This document shows positions 25,172 through 34,385 of a stretch of 64,000 bases of DNA, piece by piece (positions within the stretch are counted from its first letter, which is position 1; each line of letters opens with the position of its first letter). Below the pieces are notes generated by a model. The model did not search any database, was not told the DNA's origin, and saw nothing but the letters and a program-made list of their open reading frames with translations. Source of the stretch: Burkholderia sp. SRS-46 (lineage in GTDB: Bacteria; Pseudomonadota; Gammaproteobacteria; Burkholderiales; Burkholderiaceae); assembly GCF_004343775.1 (NCBI RefSeq), contig NZ_PTXL01000002.1, forward strand, positions 62,001 through 126,000, in the 5' to 3' direction. Made by a program: the position numbers and the translations under genes.

Positions 25172-25959
25172 TCCGCCTCGATACGCTCGTCCGGCACGAG
25201 CGCGCGATCACCGTGTTCGGCATCGCGGCCATGGTCGCGCTGTCGTGGGGCTATCTGTGGACGGGCGCCGGCATGGGCATGTCGGCGCGCGACATGACGG
25301 CCGTCGCGCTCTTTCCGCATCGACTGCCGCGCGGCATCGGCAGCATGGATCCGCCGCTCGCGACCGTGATCGTCATGTGGTGGACGATGATGATCGCGAT
25401 GATGACGCCCGGCGCCGCGCCGCTCATCCTGCTGTACCGCCGCGTGCTGCGGCATCACGGCGCGGCCGGCCGCGCGTCGGCCGTGCCGTCGCTGGCGCTG
25501 CTGGCCGGCTATCTGACGGCGTGGCTGGCGTTTTCGATCGGCGCGGCATGGCTGCAGAAGGCGCTGCAACCTACCGGCCTCGTTTCGTCCATGATGCTGT
25601 GGTCGAAAAGCGCGATTCTGTCCGCGATCGTGCTGGCCGCGGCCGGGATTTATCAGCTTTCGCCGGTCAAGCGCGCTTGCCTCACGCAATGCCGCTCGCC
25701 GGTGAAGTTCCTCACCACGCATTGGCAGCCCGGCGTCGCCGGCAGCTTCTTGCTTGGCGCGCGCCACGGCCTTTACTGCGTCGGCTGCTGCTGGCTGCTG
25801 ATGGCGCTGCTGTTCGTCGGCGGCATCATGAATCTCGTCTGGATCGCGGCGTTGTCGCTCGTCGTCTTCGTGGAAAAGATCCTGCCCGGCGGCGAGCGCA
25901 TCGGCCGCGCGCTGGGCGTCGTGCTGATCGCGTGGGCCGGTGCGACGCTGCTGGCGTGA
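25168..25959 (+). CDS. DUF2182 integral membrane protein
   Basis: A 263-residue protein with about six membrane helices. The family's MWWTMMIAMMTPGAAPLILLY block (~70-90) is rich in Met. A second conserved block is GARHGLYCVGCCWLLMALLF (~196-215), with three Cys and one His. These residues could bind copper or another soft metal; this is inference. It overlaps the DUF1326 gene by 4 bases, a pairing I know to be recurrent in proteobacteria. No regulator is adjacent. Confidence 0.87.
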   Translation: MIRLDTLVRHERAITVFGIAAMVALSWGYLWTGAGMGMSARDMTAVALFPHRLPRGIGSMDPPLATVIVMWWTMMIAMMTPGAAPLILLYRRVLRHHGAAGRASAVPSLALLAGYLTAWLAFSIGAAWLQKALQPTGLVSSMMLWSKSAILSAIVLAAAGIYQLSPVKRACLTQCRSPVKFLTTHWQPGVAGSFLLGARHGLYCVGCCWLLMALLFVGGIMNLVWIAALSLVVFVEKILPGGERIGRALGVVLIAWAGATLLA

Positions 25960-26328
25960 CCGCCTGCACCGCCCTCGACGGATCATTGCCCTGCGCCGCC
26001 GCCCCTTTGACGAACCGCGACGTCCCGTCGGCAGACCCGAACAATTTCGAGATCGCACATAAATGTCCGTTCGAACATCCAAATGAACATCCAGCGAATC
26101 GTAAAAATTTGACCGCCGTCGCTTCGACTCAATTTTTTGAATCGCCGAAACGACACGCGTGACAAGGCTCGCCGGGTGATACAGGCCGCGTCGGCATGGT
26201 TTTCCCCAATATTCCAGTAGACCCCTAGTGATACGATGACCGACGTGGAATCTCGATGAAATGTTCGAATTCGCGCATCGATGAACATCCACGCCGCCGA
26301 GCGGGACCGGTAGCAGCCCCGAACATGG
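25960..26328. promoter_or_regulatory. 369-base leader region of the MFS-GH31-porin operon
   Basis: There is no convincing gene. The stretch is AT-richer than its surroundings. It holds three copies of GAACATCCA (26073-26081, 26085-26093, 26283-26291), the first inside TTCGAACAT and the first two 12 bases apart. An imperfect hairpin around 26118-26154 (arms TTCGACTCAA / TTGAATCGCCGAA) may end the upstream unit. A possible extended -10 element TGATACGAT is at 26229-26237. The repeats look like binding sites for a sugar-responsive regulator encoded elsewhere. Confidence 0.5.
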
Positions 26329-27636
26329 ATGGAGACAATCTTGCGAAAAATCATAGGCTTGCGCTGGTGGATCATTGCGCTCGTATGCCTCGGGACGATC
26401 GTCAATTACCTGTCGCGCAACGCGCTCGGCGTGATGGCGCCCGAATTGAAGACGCTGCTGCACATGAATACGCAGCAATACTCGTATGTCGTCGGAGCAT
26501 TCCAGGTCGGTTACACGATCATGCAGCCGGTGTGCGGGCTGGTCATCGACCTGATCGGCCTGCGCATCGGTTTCGCGGTGTTCGCCTGCCTGTGGTCGCT
26601 CACGGGCGTGCTGCACGGCTTCGCGGGCGGCTGGCTGTCGCTCGCGGCGCTGCGCGGCCTGATGGGGCTGACGGAGGCCGTCGCGATTCCAGCCGGCATG
26701 AAGGTCGTGGCCGAATGGTTTCCGAACCGGGAGAAATCGGTGGCAGTCGGCTACTTCAACGCCGGCACCTCGCTCGGCTCACTGCTCGCGCCGCCGCTGG
26801 TCGTGTTCCTGTCGCTGCGCTACGGCTGGCAGAGCGCATTTGCGGTCACGGGCGCGCTCGGTTTCGTGTGGGCCGCGATCTGGTACGTGTTCTACCGCTC
26901 GCCGACCGATCATGCGCGCATCAGCACCAACGAACGGGACGCGATCATCGATGGCCAGACGCCGGTGGCGTCCGGCTCGCGGGACAAGCGCCGCGTGCGC
27001 GAGGTGCTGGGCACGCGCCGCTTCTGGGCGATCGCGCAGGCGCGTTTCTTCGCGGAGCCGGCGTGGCAGACGTTCAGTTTCTGGATTCCGCTGTATCTCG
27101 CCACCGAACGGCACATGGACCTGAAGCAGATCGCGATGTTCGCGTGGCTGCCGTTCCTTGCGGCCGACCTGGGCGGGCTGTTCGGCGGCTATCTGTCGCC
27201 GTTCCTGATGCAGCGCTTCCGCCTGCCGCTGATCGGGTCGCGCATCGCGGGCGTCGTGCTCGGCGCGTTCATGATGATCGGCCCGGCCTGTATCGGCCTC
27301 GTCGCGTCGCCATACCAGGCGATCGCCCTCTTCTGCGTCGGCGGCTTCGCGCACCAGATGATTTCGGCGCTCGTGAATACGCTGGCGGCCGACGTCTTCG
27401 AGCCGGGCGAAGTCGGCACGGCCGCGGGCTTCGCGGGAATGGCGGCGTGGATCGGCGGGCTCGGTTTCTCGCTGCTGGTCGGCGCGCTGGCCGACAAGCT
27501 CGGCTACGGGCCGCTTTTCGGCGCGCTCGGCGCATTCGACCTGATCGGCGCGACGCTGCTCGTCATCCTGATGCGCGGCGTGACGCGCGACGCCACGCCG
27601 CAAAAACTCGACAACAGCGCGCATTCCGCCGCCTGA
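26329..27636 (+). CDS. MFS transporter, ACS-type (hexuronate/glucarate-like)
   Basis: A 435-residue twelve-helix major facilitator. VCLGTIVNYLSRNALGVMAPELK in helix 1 and QVGYTIMQPVCGLVIDLIGLRIG (motif A) place it in the anion:cation symporter group with ExuT and GudP. Members import sugar acids or other organic anions with protons. It leads an operon: the GH31 glycosidase starts 19 bases later and a porin gene follows. The substrate is therefore probably an acidic oligosaccharide or glycoside crossing the porin and then this carrier. That is context inference. Confidence 0.86.
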   Translation: METILRKIIGLRWWIIALVCLGTIVNYLSRNALGVMAPELKTLLHMNTQQYSYVVGAFQVGYTIMQPVCGLVIDLIGLRIGFAVFACLWSLTGVLHGFAGGWLSLAALRGLMGLTEAVAIPAGMKVVAEWFPNREKSVAVGYFNAGTSLGSLLAPPLVVFLSLRYGWQSAFAVTGALGFVWAAIWYVFYRSPTDHARISTNERDAIIDGQTPVASGSRDKRRVREVLGTRRFWAIAQARFFAEPAWQTFSFWIPLYLATERHMDLKQIAMFAWLPFLAADLGGLFGGYLSPFLMQRFRLPLIGSRIAGVVLGAFMMIGPACIGLVASPYQAIALFCVGGFAHQMISALVNTLAADVFEPGEVGTAAGFAGMAAWIGGLGFSLLVGALADKLGYGPLFGALGAFDLIGATLLVILMRGVTRDATPQKLDNSAHSAA

Positions 27637-27655
27637 CCTGACCTCGACATCCATC

Positions 27656-30070
27656 ATGGCCACTTTGAAGAATCCACCGCGTTTCGCGCTGTCCGCCCAG
27701 CAGGGCAATCATCTCGTCCTGACTGCGGCGGACGGCTGCCGGATCGAACTGTTCGTCCTCGCCGACGACGTCATCCGCGTGCTCGTGCTGCCCGACGGCG
27801 CATTGCGCGGGCCGCGCACGTGGGCAATCGCGCCCGGCATGGACGACGTGCCGCTCGAAGGGCGCGACCGGCGCGACATGAGCGGTTTCGACCCGGTGCC
27901 GTATACGACGCTGGCGGATAGCGAGCACGTGAAGATCGAGACCGCGTGCGTGCGGCTCACGGTCGCGCTCGACGGGGGCTTCTGCGCGTGGGACATCCTG
28001 CACGACGGCGCCTGGCAGCGCGTGATGAACGATCGCAAGACGCAGGCGTACAACTTCGGCTGGTGGGACGCGCGCGTGTATCACTATGTCGAGCGACGGC
28101 CGGACGAGCGGGTCGTCGGCCTCGGCGAGCGCGCGGGTGCGCTGGATCGCACGAACCAGAGCTTCGAGATGCGCAACATCGACGCGATGGGCTACAGTGC
28201 GCGCACGAGCGACCCGCTCTACAAGCACATCCCGTTCTACCTCACGTGGCAGCCGCAGACGCTGACGGGGTTCGGCCTGTTCTACGACACGCTCGCCGAC
28301 TGCCGCTTCGACATGGGGCGCGAGCTCGACAACTATCACGGGCACTATCGCCACTTCGTCGCCGAGCACGGCGATCTCGACTACTACTTCATCGCATCGC
28401 CTGCCACGCCGCTGCACGCGGTGCGGCGTTTCACGTGGCTGACGGGACGGCCCGCGCTGATGCCGAAATGGGGCCTCGGCTATTCCGGCTCGACGATGAG
28501 CTACACCGATGCGCCCGACGCGCAGGAACGGATGGAAGAATTCCTCGCGCGCTGCGGCGAGCACGACATCCTGTGCGACTCGTTTCACCTGTCGTCCGGC
28601 TACACGTCGATCGGCCCCAAGCGCTACGTGTTCAACTGGAACCGCGACAAGTTTCCCGACGTCGATGGCTTCGTGAAGCGCTACCTCGATCACGGCGTGC
28701 GTCTGTGCCCGAACATCAAGCCGTGTTTGCTGCAGGACCATCCGGCATTCGACGAGGCCGCCGAAGCGGGCCTGCTGATCGAAGCGCGCAACGGCGATCC
28801 GGAGTGGGTGCAGTTCTGGGACGAAGTGGGCGCCTATCTCGACTTCACGAATCCGGCGACGATCGACTGGTGGAAGTCGCGCGTGAAGGACAGCCTGCTG
28901 CGTCACGGCATTGCCGCGACATGGAACGACAACAACGAGTTCGAGATCTGGTCGCCCGACGCGATCGCGCACGGCTTCGGGCAGCCGTTCCCGGCACGCG
29001 AGGCGAAGGTCCTGCAGACCTTGCTGATGATGCGCGCGTCGCGCGACGCGCAGCGCGAACATGCGCCAGGCACGCGTCCGTTCCTCGTGTCGCGCTCGGG
29101 CGGCGTCGGCATGCATCGCTACGTGCAGACATGGTCCGGCGACAACTATACGTCGTGGGAAACGCTCCGCTACAACCTGAAGATGGGCCTCGGCCTCGCG
29201 ATGTCGGGCGTGTCGAACAGCGGCCACGACATCGGCGGCTTTGCCGGCCCGGCGCCCGAACCGGAACTGCTGGTGCGCTGGGTCGAATTCGGCATCTTCC
29301 TGCCGCGCTTCAGCATCCATTCGTGGAACGACGACGGCACCGTCAACGAACCGTGGATGTATCCGGACGTGACGGGCGAGATCGCCGGGCTGATCAAGCT
29401 GCGCTATCGCCTGATTCCGTACCTGTATGAACTGTTGTGGCAATCGCATCGCGCGTACGAGCCCGTGTTGCGACCGATGTTCGCCGAGTTTCCGCACGAC
29501 CCGCGGTGCCTCGCCGACGGCGACGACATGATGCTCGGCGCGTCGCTGCTCGTCGCGCCCGTGGTCGAGAAGGGGCAGCATGCGCGCCAGGTCTATCTGC
29601 CGGCAGACACGCGCTGGGTGTCCTACTGGAGCGGCGAAGCGTTCGACGGCGGTCAGACGGTCACGCTTCCGGCGCCGTTCGGGCAGCCGGTGATGCTGCT
29701 GCGCGAAGGTGCGGTGCTGCCGCTGAACGTCGCGGAGCAGCATTTCGGCCGCCCCGCCGACGAGCGCGCATTCATCGTCGTGCCGCATGCGGGAAGCGGC
29801 GTCGCGACGGGCAGCTGCGTCGACGACGACGGCGAGACGGTCGCATCGCCCGGCGGCGAGCCAGGCCGATGGAACGTGGCCGTGACGAGCGACGCGGCCA
29901 CGCTGCGCATCTCGGTCGAACGGTCGGGCCCGATGTGCAGCAACCAGACGCACGTGCAGGTGAGCGTGCCGGCGGCCGACCGCCGCGATGCCGTGAGCGT
30001 GCACGGCGACATCGTCGACGCGCGCGTGGCAGACGGCTGGCGCCACCTGACCCTGCGCATTTCAGTTTGA
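27656..30070 (+). CDS. Glycoside hydrolase family 31 (alpha-glucosidase/alpha-xylosidase-like)
   Basis: An 804-residue GH31 enzyme with an N-terminal beta-sandwich (~1-260), a (beta/alpha)8 barrel (~265-600) and a C-terminal beta domain. The nucleophile is Asp425 in TWNDNNEFEIW and the acid/base is Asp496 in TWSGDNYTSWE; GERAGALDR near 156 is the N-terminal family block. No signal peptide is visible, so it acts in the cytoplasm on imported substrate. It removes alpha-linked glucose, xylose or a related residue; the WND form of the nucleophile site does not by itself decide which. It is the middle gene of an operon between an MFS importer and a porin. Confidence 0.92.
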   Translation: MATLKNPPRFALSAQQGNHLVLTAADGCRIELFVLADDVIRVLVLPDGALRGPRTWAIAPGMDDVPLEGRDRRDMSGFDPVPYTTLADSEHVKIETACVRLTVALDGGFCAWDILHDGAWQRVMNDRKTQAYNFGWWDARVYHYVERRPDERVVGLGERAGALDRTNQSFEMRNIDAMGYSARTSDPLYKHIPFYLTWQPQTLTGFGLFYDTLADCRFDMGRELDNYHGHYRHFVAEHGDLDYYFIASPATPLHAVRRFTWLTGRPALMPKWGLGYSGSTMSYTDAPDAQERMEEFLARCGEHDILCDSFHLSSGYTSIGPKRYVFNWNRDKFPDVDGFVKRYLDHGVRLCPNIKPCLLQDHPAFDEAAEAGLLIEARNGDPEWVQFWDEVGAYLDFTNPATIDWWKSRVKDSLLRHGIAATWNDNNEFEIWSPDAIAHGFGQPFPAREAKVLQTLLMMRASRDAQREHAPGTRPFLVSRSGGVGMHRYVQTWSGDNYTSWETLRYNLKMGLGLAMSGVSNSGHDIGGFAGPAPEPELLVRWVEFGIFLPRFSIHSWNDDGTVNEPWMYPDVTGEIAGLIKLRYRLIPYLYELLWQSHRAYEPVLRPMFAEFPHDPRCLADGDDMMLGASLLVAPVVEKGQHARQVYLPADTRWVSYWSGEAFDGGQTVTLPAPFGQPVMLLREGAVLPLNVAEQHFGRPADERAFIVVPHAGSGVATGSCVDDDGETVASPGGEPGRWNVAVTSDAATLRISVERSGPMCSNQTHVQVSVPAADRRDAVSVHGDIVDARVADGWRHLTLRISV

Positions 30071-30082
30071 CAACAACATCGA

Positions 30083-30099
30083 CCGGCCGCCCCGGCCGG
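30083..30099 (+). other. Stem-loop between GH31 and porin genes
   Basis: CCGGCCG and CGGCCGG form a perfect 7-bp stem with a 3-base loop in the 58-base gap. No T-tract follows, so it is more likely an mRNA-stability or partial attenuation element than a full terminator. Confidence 0.4.
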
Positions 30100-30128
30100 C
30101 TGCATGACACATTGGAGATTTTCCAGCC

Positions 30129-31316
30129 ATGACGCAATCCGGATGCACGCGTGCGCGTGCCGTTGCCCTCTCGTGCCTGCCGCTGGCCGGCGTGCTGCTG
30201 TCGACGGGCGCCTTCGCGCAAAGCAGCGTGACGCTTTACGGCGTCGTCGACAATGCCTTCGCCTATTCGAGCAACCAGCGTGGCCATTCGAACTTCTACA
30301 TGAGCCAGGGCAACCTGCAGGCGAGCAAGTTCGGCCTGCTCGGCGAGGAAGATCTCGGCGGCGGCACGAAGGTCATTTTCCGCCTCGAAAGCGGCTTCAA
30401 TTCGTTGACCGGCGCGCAGAGCAGCGCGGGCGTCATGTTCAACCGGCAGGCCTATGTGGGCCTGAGCGACAACAAGTACGGCACGTTGACGCTCGGCCGC
30501 CAGTACACGCCCTACTTCAACATGGTCGGCGCATTGGGCCCGACCGGCGTGTTGACCGGCGCGACGGGCGCACATCCGGGCGATATCGACGCGCTCGATA
30601 CGACGCTGCGGTTCAATAATTCGGTTACCTACGTATCGCCGACATTCGGCGGCTTCGTGTTCAGCGGCCAGTACGCGCTCGGCGGCGTGCCGGGCAGCGT
30701 CGCGAGCGGCAGCAACTTCAGCGCGGCGTTCCGCTACGACTACCGGCCCTTTTCGGTGGCAGCCGGATACGTGAAGCTGAAAGACATCGCGACGAGCCAG
30801 GCGCTCGGCAGCTTCGCGGCCAATTCGCCCGTCAACAACGGCTATGCGACGGCGCGCGGCGTCCAGCTCGTTGCCGCCGCGGCCCGCTACGAGATGAAAG
30901 ACCTGATGGTTGGCGTGAACTACTCGAACGCGCAGTACGCGCCCGGTTCGCACTCGCTGTTCAAGGACGAGGCGGTATTCAATACGTATGGCCTGATCGC
31001 GACGTACCGCTTCACGCCTGCGATCACCGTCGGCGCGGGATACAGCTACACGATGGCCAGCCAGTCGAACGGGATCAGCGATCCGGCACGCTATCACCAG
31101 ATTTCGCTCGAGCAGACCTACAGCCTGTCAAAGCGCACGACGATCTATGCGCTCGAAGCCTATCAACATGCGCGTGGCAAGTCGCTCATCGCCTCCGGCA
31201 GCACGGGTACGAGCATTGCCGACGCGGTGGCGGTGGTCGGCGACTCGCAGAATACGACGCCATCGTCCGGGCCGTCGCAGTTCGTCGGCATGGTGGGATT
31301 GCGCCACGCGTTCTGA
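30129..31316 (+). CDS. Gram-negative porin
   Basis: A 395-residue outer-membrane porin. The signal peptide ends at TGAFAQ (~residue 34), followed by SSVTLYGVVDNAF, the standard first strand of Burkholderia porins. SKFGLLGEEDLGGGTKVIFRLESGF (strands 2-3) and a C-terminal MVGLRHAF with terminal Phe complete the 16-stranded barrel pattern. It is the last gene of the MFS-GH31-porin operon, which suggests a channel for the same carbohydrate. A stem-loop in the short gap upstream may set its level relative to the other genes. Confidence 0.92.
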   Translation: MTQSGCTRARAVALSCLPLAGVLLSTGAFAQSSVTLYGVVDNAFAYSSNQRGHSNFYMSQGNLQASKFGLLGEEDLGGGTKVIFRLESGFNSLTGAQSSAGVMFNRQAYVGLSDNKYGTLTLGRQYTPYFNMVGALGPTGVLTGATGAHPGDIDALDTTLRFNNSVTYVSPTFGGFVFSGQYALGGVPGSVASGSNFSAAFRYDYRPFSVAAGYVKLKDIATSQALGSFAANSPVNNGYATARGVQLVAAAARYEMKDLMVGVNYSNAQYAPGSHSLFKDEAVFNTYGLIATYRFTPAITVGAGYSYTMASQSNGISDPARYHQISLEQTYSLSKRTTIYALEAYQHARGKSLIASGSTGTSIADAVAVVGDSQNTTPSSGPSQFVGMVGLRHAF

Positions 31317-31426
31317 GCGATAGCGCTTTTGGTGGGGCGGTCGGTCAATGCTCGTGCCGTCGAAGGCAACAACTACACCTTCGCGATATCGGCTCGCGAC
31401 GCGCAATGCAGCGCGCCGCCCCGCCA

Positions 31427-32020
31427 TTACTGCGTCAGGCGCACGACGTACAGACCGGCAAAGTTTGCGGCTGCCGCCAGGCTATAGTTCGGTCGGTTCG
31501 AATAGATTGCGCCCGGGATCGTCGGCTTGTAGGTCGCCGTCCCGCCCGATACGTCGGCCATTTCGATGAGCGGCGGGTTCGGATTGGGAATGACGTCGGT
31601 GGTGAAGTTCAGGGTAAGCGTCCGGTTCGACATGTTTTCGAACGCCCCGTAGGCCTTGATCTCGTAGATATAGTCCGCTTTCACGCCAGCCGGTACCGGA
31701 TTGGGCTTCCCCAAACAAATCGTCCCATCGCGGACCACACCATCTTGTGGTGTCTTGAAGGTCAACGTTGCGATGCCATCGTCGGTGGCGAGCGTCATCG
31801 TCGCATTCGGAACGGAACTCTTTGAAACCTGGATCGACTTGTACCCGTCCGGACACTTGATCGTGATCGGTTGCGAGTCCGTCGCGGTCGGTGAGGTCGT
31901 GCCTGTCGCGGCGCCACTACTCGCCGTGTTGCTCCCGCTGCCATCGCCATCGCCGCCGCCACACGCAGCCAACAAGACAACCGAACTCATCAGGCCTGCC
32001 AGAAAGAGTTGATGCTTCAT
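31427..32020 (-). CDS. Putative lipoprotein downstream of cdiB
   Basis: A 197-residue protein. A lipoprotein signal peptide ends in the lipobox LLAAC (Cys20), followed by a flexible Gly/Asp/Ser/Thr stretch (~21-50). The mature domain (~52-197) is beta-rich with two cysteines (IKCPDGYKS and TICLGKP) that could pair. No family is recognised. It lies 125 bases after cdiB in the same direction. Burkholderia CDI (Bcp) loci often carry a small lipoprotein gene, bcpO, but between the immunity and transporter genes; this one is larger and differently placed. An AGAGGG ribosome site supports the ATG. Linkage to CDI is suggestive, not shown. Confidence 0.75.
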   Translation of the reverse strand: MKHQLFLAGLMSSVVLLAACGGGDGDGSGSNTASSGAATGTTSPTATDSQPITIKCPDGYKSIQVSKSSVPNATMTLATDDGIATLTFKTPQDGVVRDGTICLGKPNPVPAGVKADYIYEIKAYGAFENMSNRTLTLNFTTDVIPNPNPPLIEMADVSGGTATYKPTIPGAIYSNRPNYSLAAAANFAGLYVVRLTQ

Positions 32021-32145
32021 TGTTTACCCTCTTTATTGTTAAATATACCTAACAAATAACATCACCACCTGATCGATGCGGCCCCCATCATCCGGTGTGA
32101 TTCGCGAACAATCTAGACTTTGGGGGAACCAGGCACCGACCAGAC

Positions 32146-33906
32146 TCAGAATTGCGCGGTCACCTGGAATCCAACCGTGACGCGCGCGGTCGGGAAACCG
32201 GACGGTTTGTAGACCGGCGTGCCCGCAAAGAGGTCATATGCGTAGGCGCCGAAGCGCGTGCCGACGCTGCCCTTCACGCCAATGACAGCACCGGCCAACT
32301 GTGTGCCGACAAGCACGATCGGCTGCGGCCCCCATACGCGCCCGTAGTCCAGCCCCGCATACACCGCCTGCCCTGTCTGGCCGATCGGCATTTGCAGCTC
32401 GTTCCGCCAGTAGAACCCGCGCGCCGCGGCCAACATCGTTTCGCCGTCGAAGCCGCGCACGGTGTACCGACTGCCGATGGTCACGTCGTCGATGTAGTAC
32501 AGCGTATCTCCGGTGTATTGGCCGTGAAACGTACCGACATAGCGAAACGGCTGTTTGCCGATCGCGAACGGCACCGACAGGCTTGCGTCGAGCATGGCCA
32601 TTTTGAAGCGATACGTCGGCCCCCCTCCTGCCGCCAGGATGTCGTCCTGCGCGCCCAATCCGCCGACGCCCTGCCGGTACGCGAGCGAGCCATCGAACTG
32701 TGCACCGTCGAAGTAGTGGCGATCGGTCAGGCCGATTTCAACGATCGTGTTGTTGCGGCGCTGCTGAGAAATCTCGGTGTCCTCAATGAAGCTTTGACCA
32801 AAACGGCGAGACAGACGCAGATAACCGCCGAGCACGTCGTTCTGGCTGCGCGCGAGCACACGGGCCAGCTTGAAATCGACCGTCTTCGAGTTGCCGCTCG
32901 CGATGAACGTCTGGTTCACGCCAGCAATCTGCTGGTAGTAGGTGTTCGTGTATGCGGACAGCGTGGCTGTCCAGTAGCCCCATGGAATCGAATAGGAGCC
33001 GTTCCAGCCATGCGAGCCGAGGCGCTTGTCGCCGAACTCGAGGTCTTGGCTGACGCCGACGTTCAAGATGTCGTTCAGACCGAGCGGATTGTCGATACCG
33101 ACCGACAGGTTGCCTTGCAGCTTGCCGGTAGCGCGCGTACCGGAGTTGTCGATCGACGCGACGACGGCCCACGGCTTGCCGCGCTTCACATCGAGCACGA
33201 CATCGCTCTCGCCCGGCGACTCGCCCGGAACGATCTGCATCGATACATCTTGGCTCGTCACGCGCTTCATCTGCTCCAGACCTTGTTCAAGATCGCGCAG
33301 GTTCAGCACTTCGCCGTCGCCGGTCGGGAAGGCGGTCTTCCAGGTGCCACGCAATTTTTCGTCTGCGAAGCGGATATGACGGATCACGCCGGGAATCAGC
33401 GAGAGTTTGAGCGTGCCGGTCGACAGGTCCTGCTCGGGAACGAGCACGCGCGTAGTGACGTAGCCGCGCGCCAGAATCGCCTGGGACAGCCCCTTGACCA
33501 GTACGTCGATGCCTTGCTTGCCGACGCATTGGCCGGTGTAGTGGTTCAGCCATTCACGCGCGAACGCGAAGCGATCCATCGGTAGCGCGGACGCGCCCTG
33601 AGCCTTCGCCGCGTCGGACAACGAGGCCGGAACGTCGAGTGTAAAGCGTTCGATGCGAAAGCACGGTGTTTCCGTGAGAAGCGCCGGATACGCTTCGAGT
33701 TTCGGCACGTCGGAACGCACGGACGGGGTGCGCACGGACGCGTCACGCTGCTGCGCGTCCCGTTGCTGCTGCGCCTGCCGATCCTGTTCCGCATTCGCGC
33801 GTGCGGCGGCGGCTTGGTCAGCAGGCGTGGGAGCCTGCTGTGCGTATACTCCGAGCGATACCAAGGCTGTGAACGGCAAAGCCGCCAGCCGTTTTTTCAT
33901 TTTCAT
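32146..33906 (-). CDS. cdiB: CdiB/BcpB two-partner secretion outer-membrane transporter (ShlB/FhaC family)
   Basis: A 586-residue Omp85-superfamily TpsB protein. It has a signal peptide (to ~Ala22) and a Gln/Ala/Arg-rich helix (~25-60). Two POTRA domains follow: ~81-160 (CFRIERFTLDVP onwards, with paired Cys82 and Cys127) and ~165-240. A 16-stranded barrel then runs to the C-terminal Phe. The conserved L6-loop motif VRGF is at 483-486 (SRYTVRGFDGE). It exports CdiA, whose TPS domain docks on the POTRA domains. It is third in the order cdiA-cdiI-cdiB, which is the Burkholderia-type arrangement; enterobacteria have cdiB first. The gap to cdiI is 20 bases. Confidence 0.95.
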   Translation of the reverse strand: MKMKKRLAALPFTALVSLGVYAQQAPTPADQAAAARANAEQDRQAQQQRDAQQRDASVRTPSVRSDVPKLEAYPALLTETPCFRIERFTLDVPASLSDAAKAQGASALPMDRFAFAREWLNHYTGQCVGKQGIDVLVKGLSQAILARGYVTTRVLVPEQDLSTGTLKLSLIPGVIRHIRFADEKLRGTWKTAFPTGDGEVLNLRDLEQGLEQMKRVTSQDVSMQIVPGESPGESDVVLDVKRGKPWAVVASIDNSGTRATGKLQGNLSVGIDNPLGLNDILNVGVSQDLEFGDKRLGSHGWNGSYSIPWGYWTATLSAYTNTYYQQIAGVNQTFIASGNSKTVDFKLARVLARSQNDVLGGYLRLSRRFGQSFIEDTEISQQRRNNTIVEIGLTDRHYFDGAQFDGSLAYRQGVGGLGAQDDILAAGGGPTYRFKMAMLDASLSVPFAIGKQPFRYVGTFHGQYTGDTLYYIDDVTIGSRYTVRGFDGETMLAAARGFYWRNELQMPIGQTGQAVYAGLDYGRVWGPQPIVLVGTQLAGAVIGVKGSVGTRFGAYAYDLFAGTPVYKPSGFPTARVTVGFQVTAQF

Positions 33907-33926
33907 TTATTCTATTTTTACAATAA

Positions 33927-34385
33927 TCAGCGCGGCTTTCTGTCCCAGACCGACCGAGTTTGACTGAGACTCGTCTCTGTTAGATCGTGATGCTCATAAA
34001 AATCTCGAAACATTGCCAATGCAACCGACACGTCGCGGCACACCGTACGATCATCCCACTCGTGATCTAAAAAATTAGTGGTTCCGCGAAACGGCTCATC
34101 ACCCGGCTCCCACCACTCACGAATTTTCGAGCGCCCCCCCAATTCTTTTTGAGGGCTATATATCAACCGACATTCTCCAGGATGCGACTCCATCCCCAAG
34201 TGCGTGTGCAGTCTAAATTTTTCGTCATCGTCAATACTGGCAGCCCACAATTTAACTTGACCACCAAACTCAAATGCTCGAAAAATTCTTGACTCTACGC
34301 GCTCCCAAATAGGAGAAGCCATAGAAATGCCAAGTTCATCAGCATTAAATTTATCACATGCATCCAGCCAAAGAATATTTTTCAT
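33927..34385 (-). CDS. cdiI: CDI immunity protein (CdiI)
   Basis: A 152-residue soluble acidic protein with no signal peptide; its start overlaps the cdiA stop by 4 bases (ATGA). By position it is the immunity protein that neutralises the CdiA C-terminal toxin of sister cells. The sequence shows no family I can name with confidence; it is rich in Trp, Asp and Glu (REWWEPGDEPF, DHEWDDRTVC). GC is far below the neighbourhood: hand counts of three 60-base lines (34021, 34201, 34321) gave 52, 42 and 32%. Toxin-immunity pairs in CDI loci are exchanged horizontally as modules, which fits. The pairing is near certain, the fold unknown. Confidence 0.88.
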   Translation of the reverse strand: MKNILWLDACDKFNADELGISMASPIWERVESRIFRAFEFGGQVKLWAASIDDDEKFRLHTHLGMESHPGECRLIYSPQKELGGRSKIREWWEPGDEPFRGTTNFLDHEWDDRTVCRDVSVALAMFRDFYEHHDLTETSLSQTRSVWDRKPR

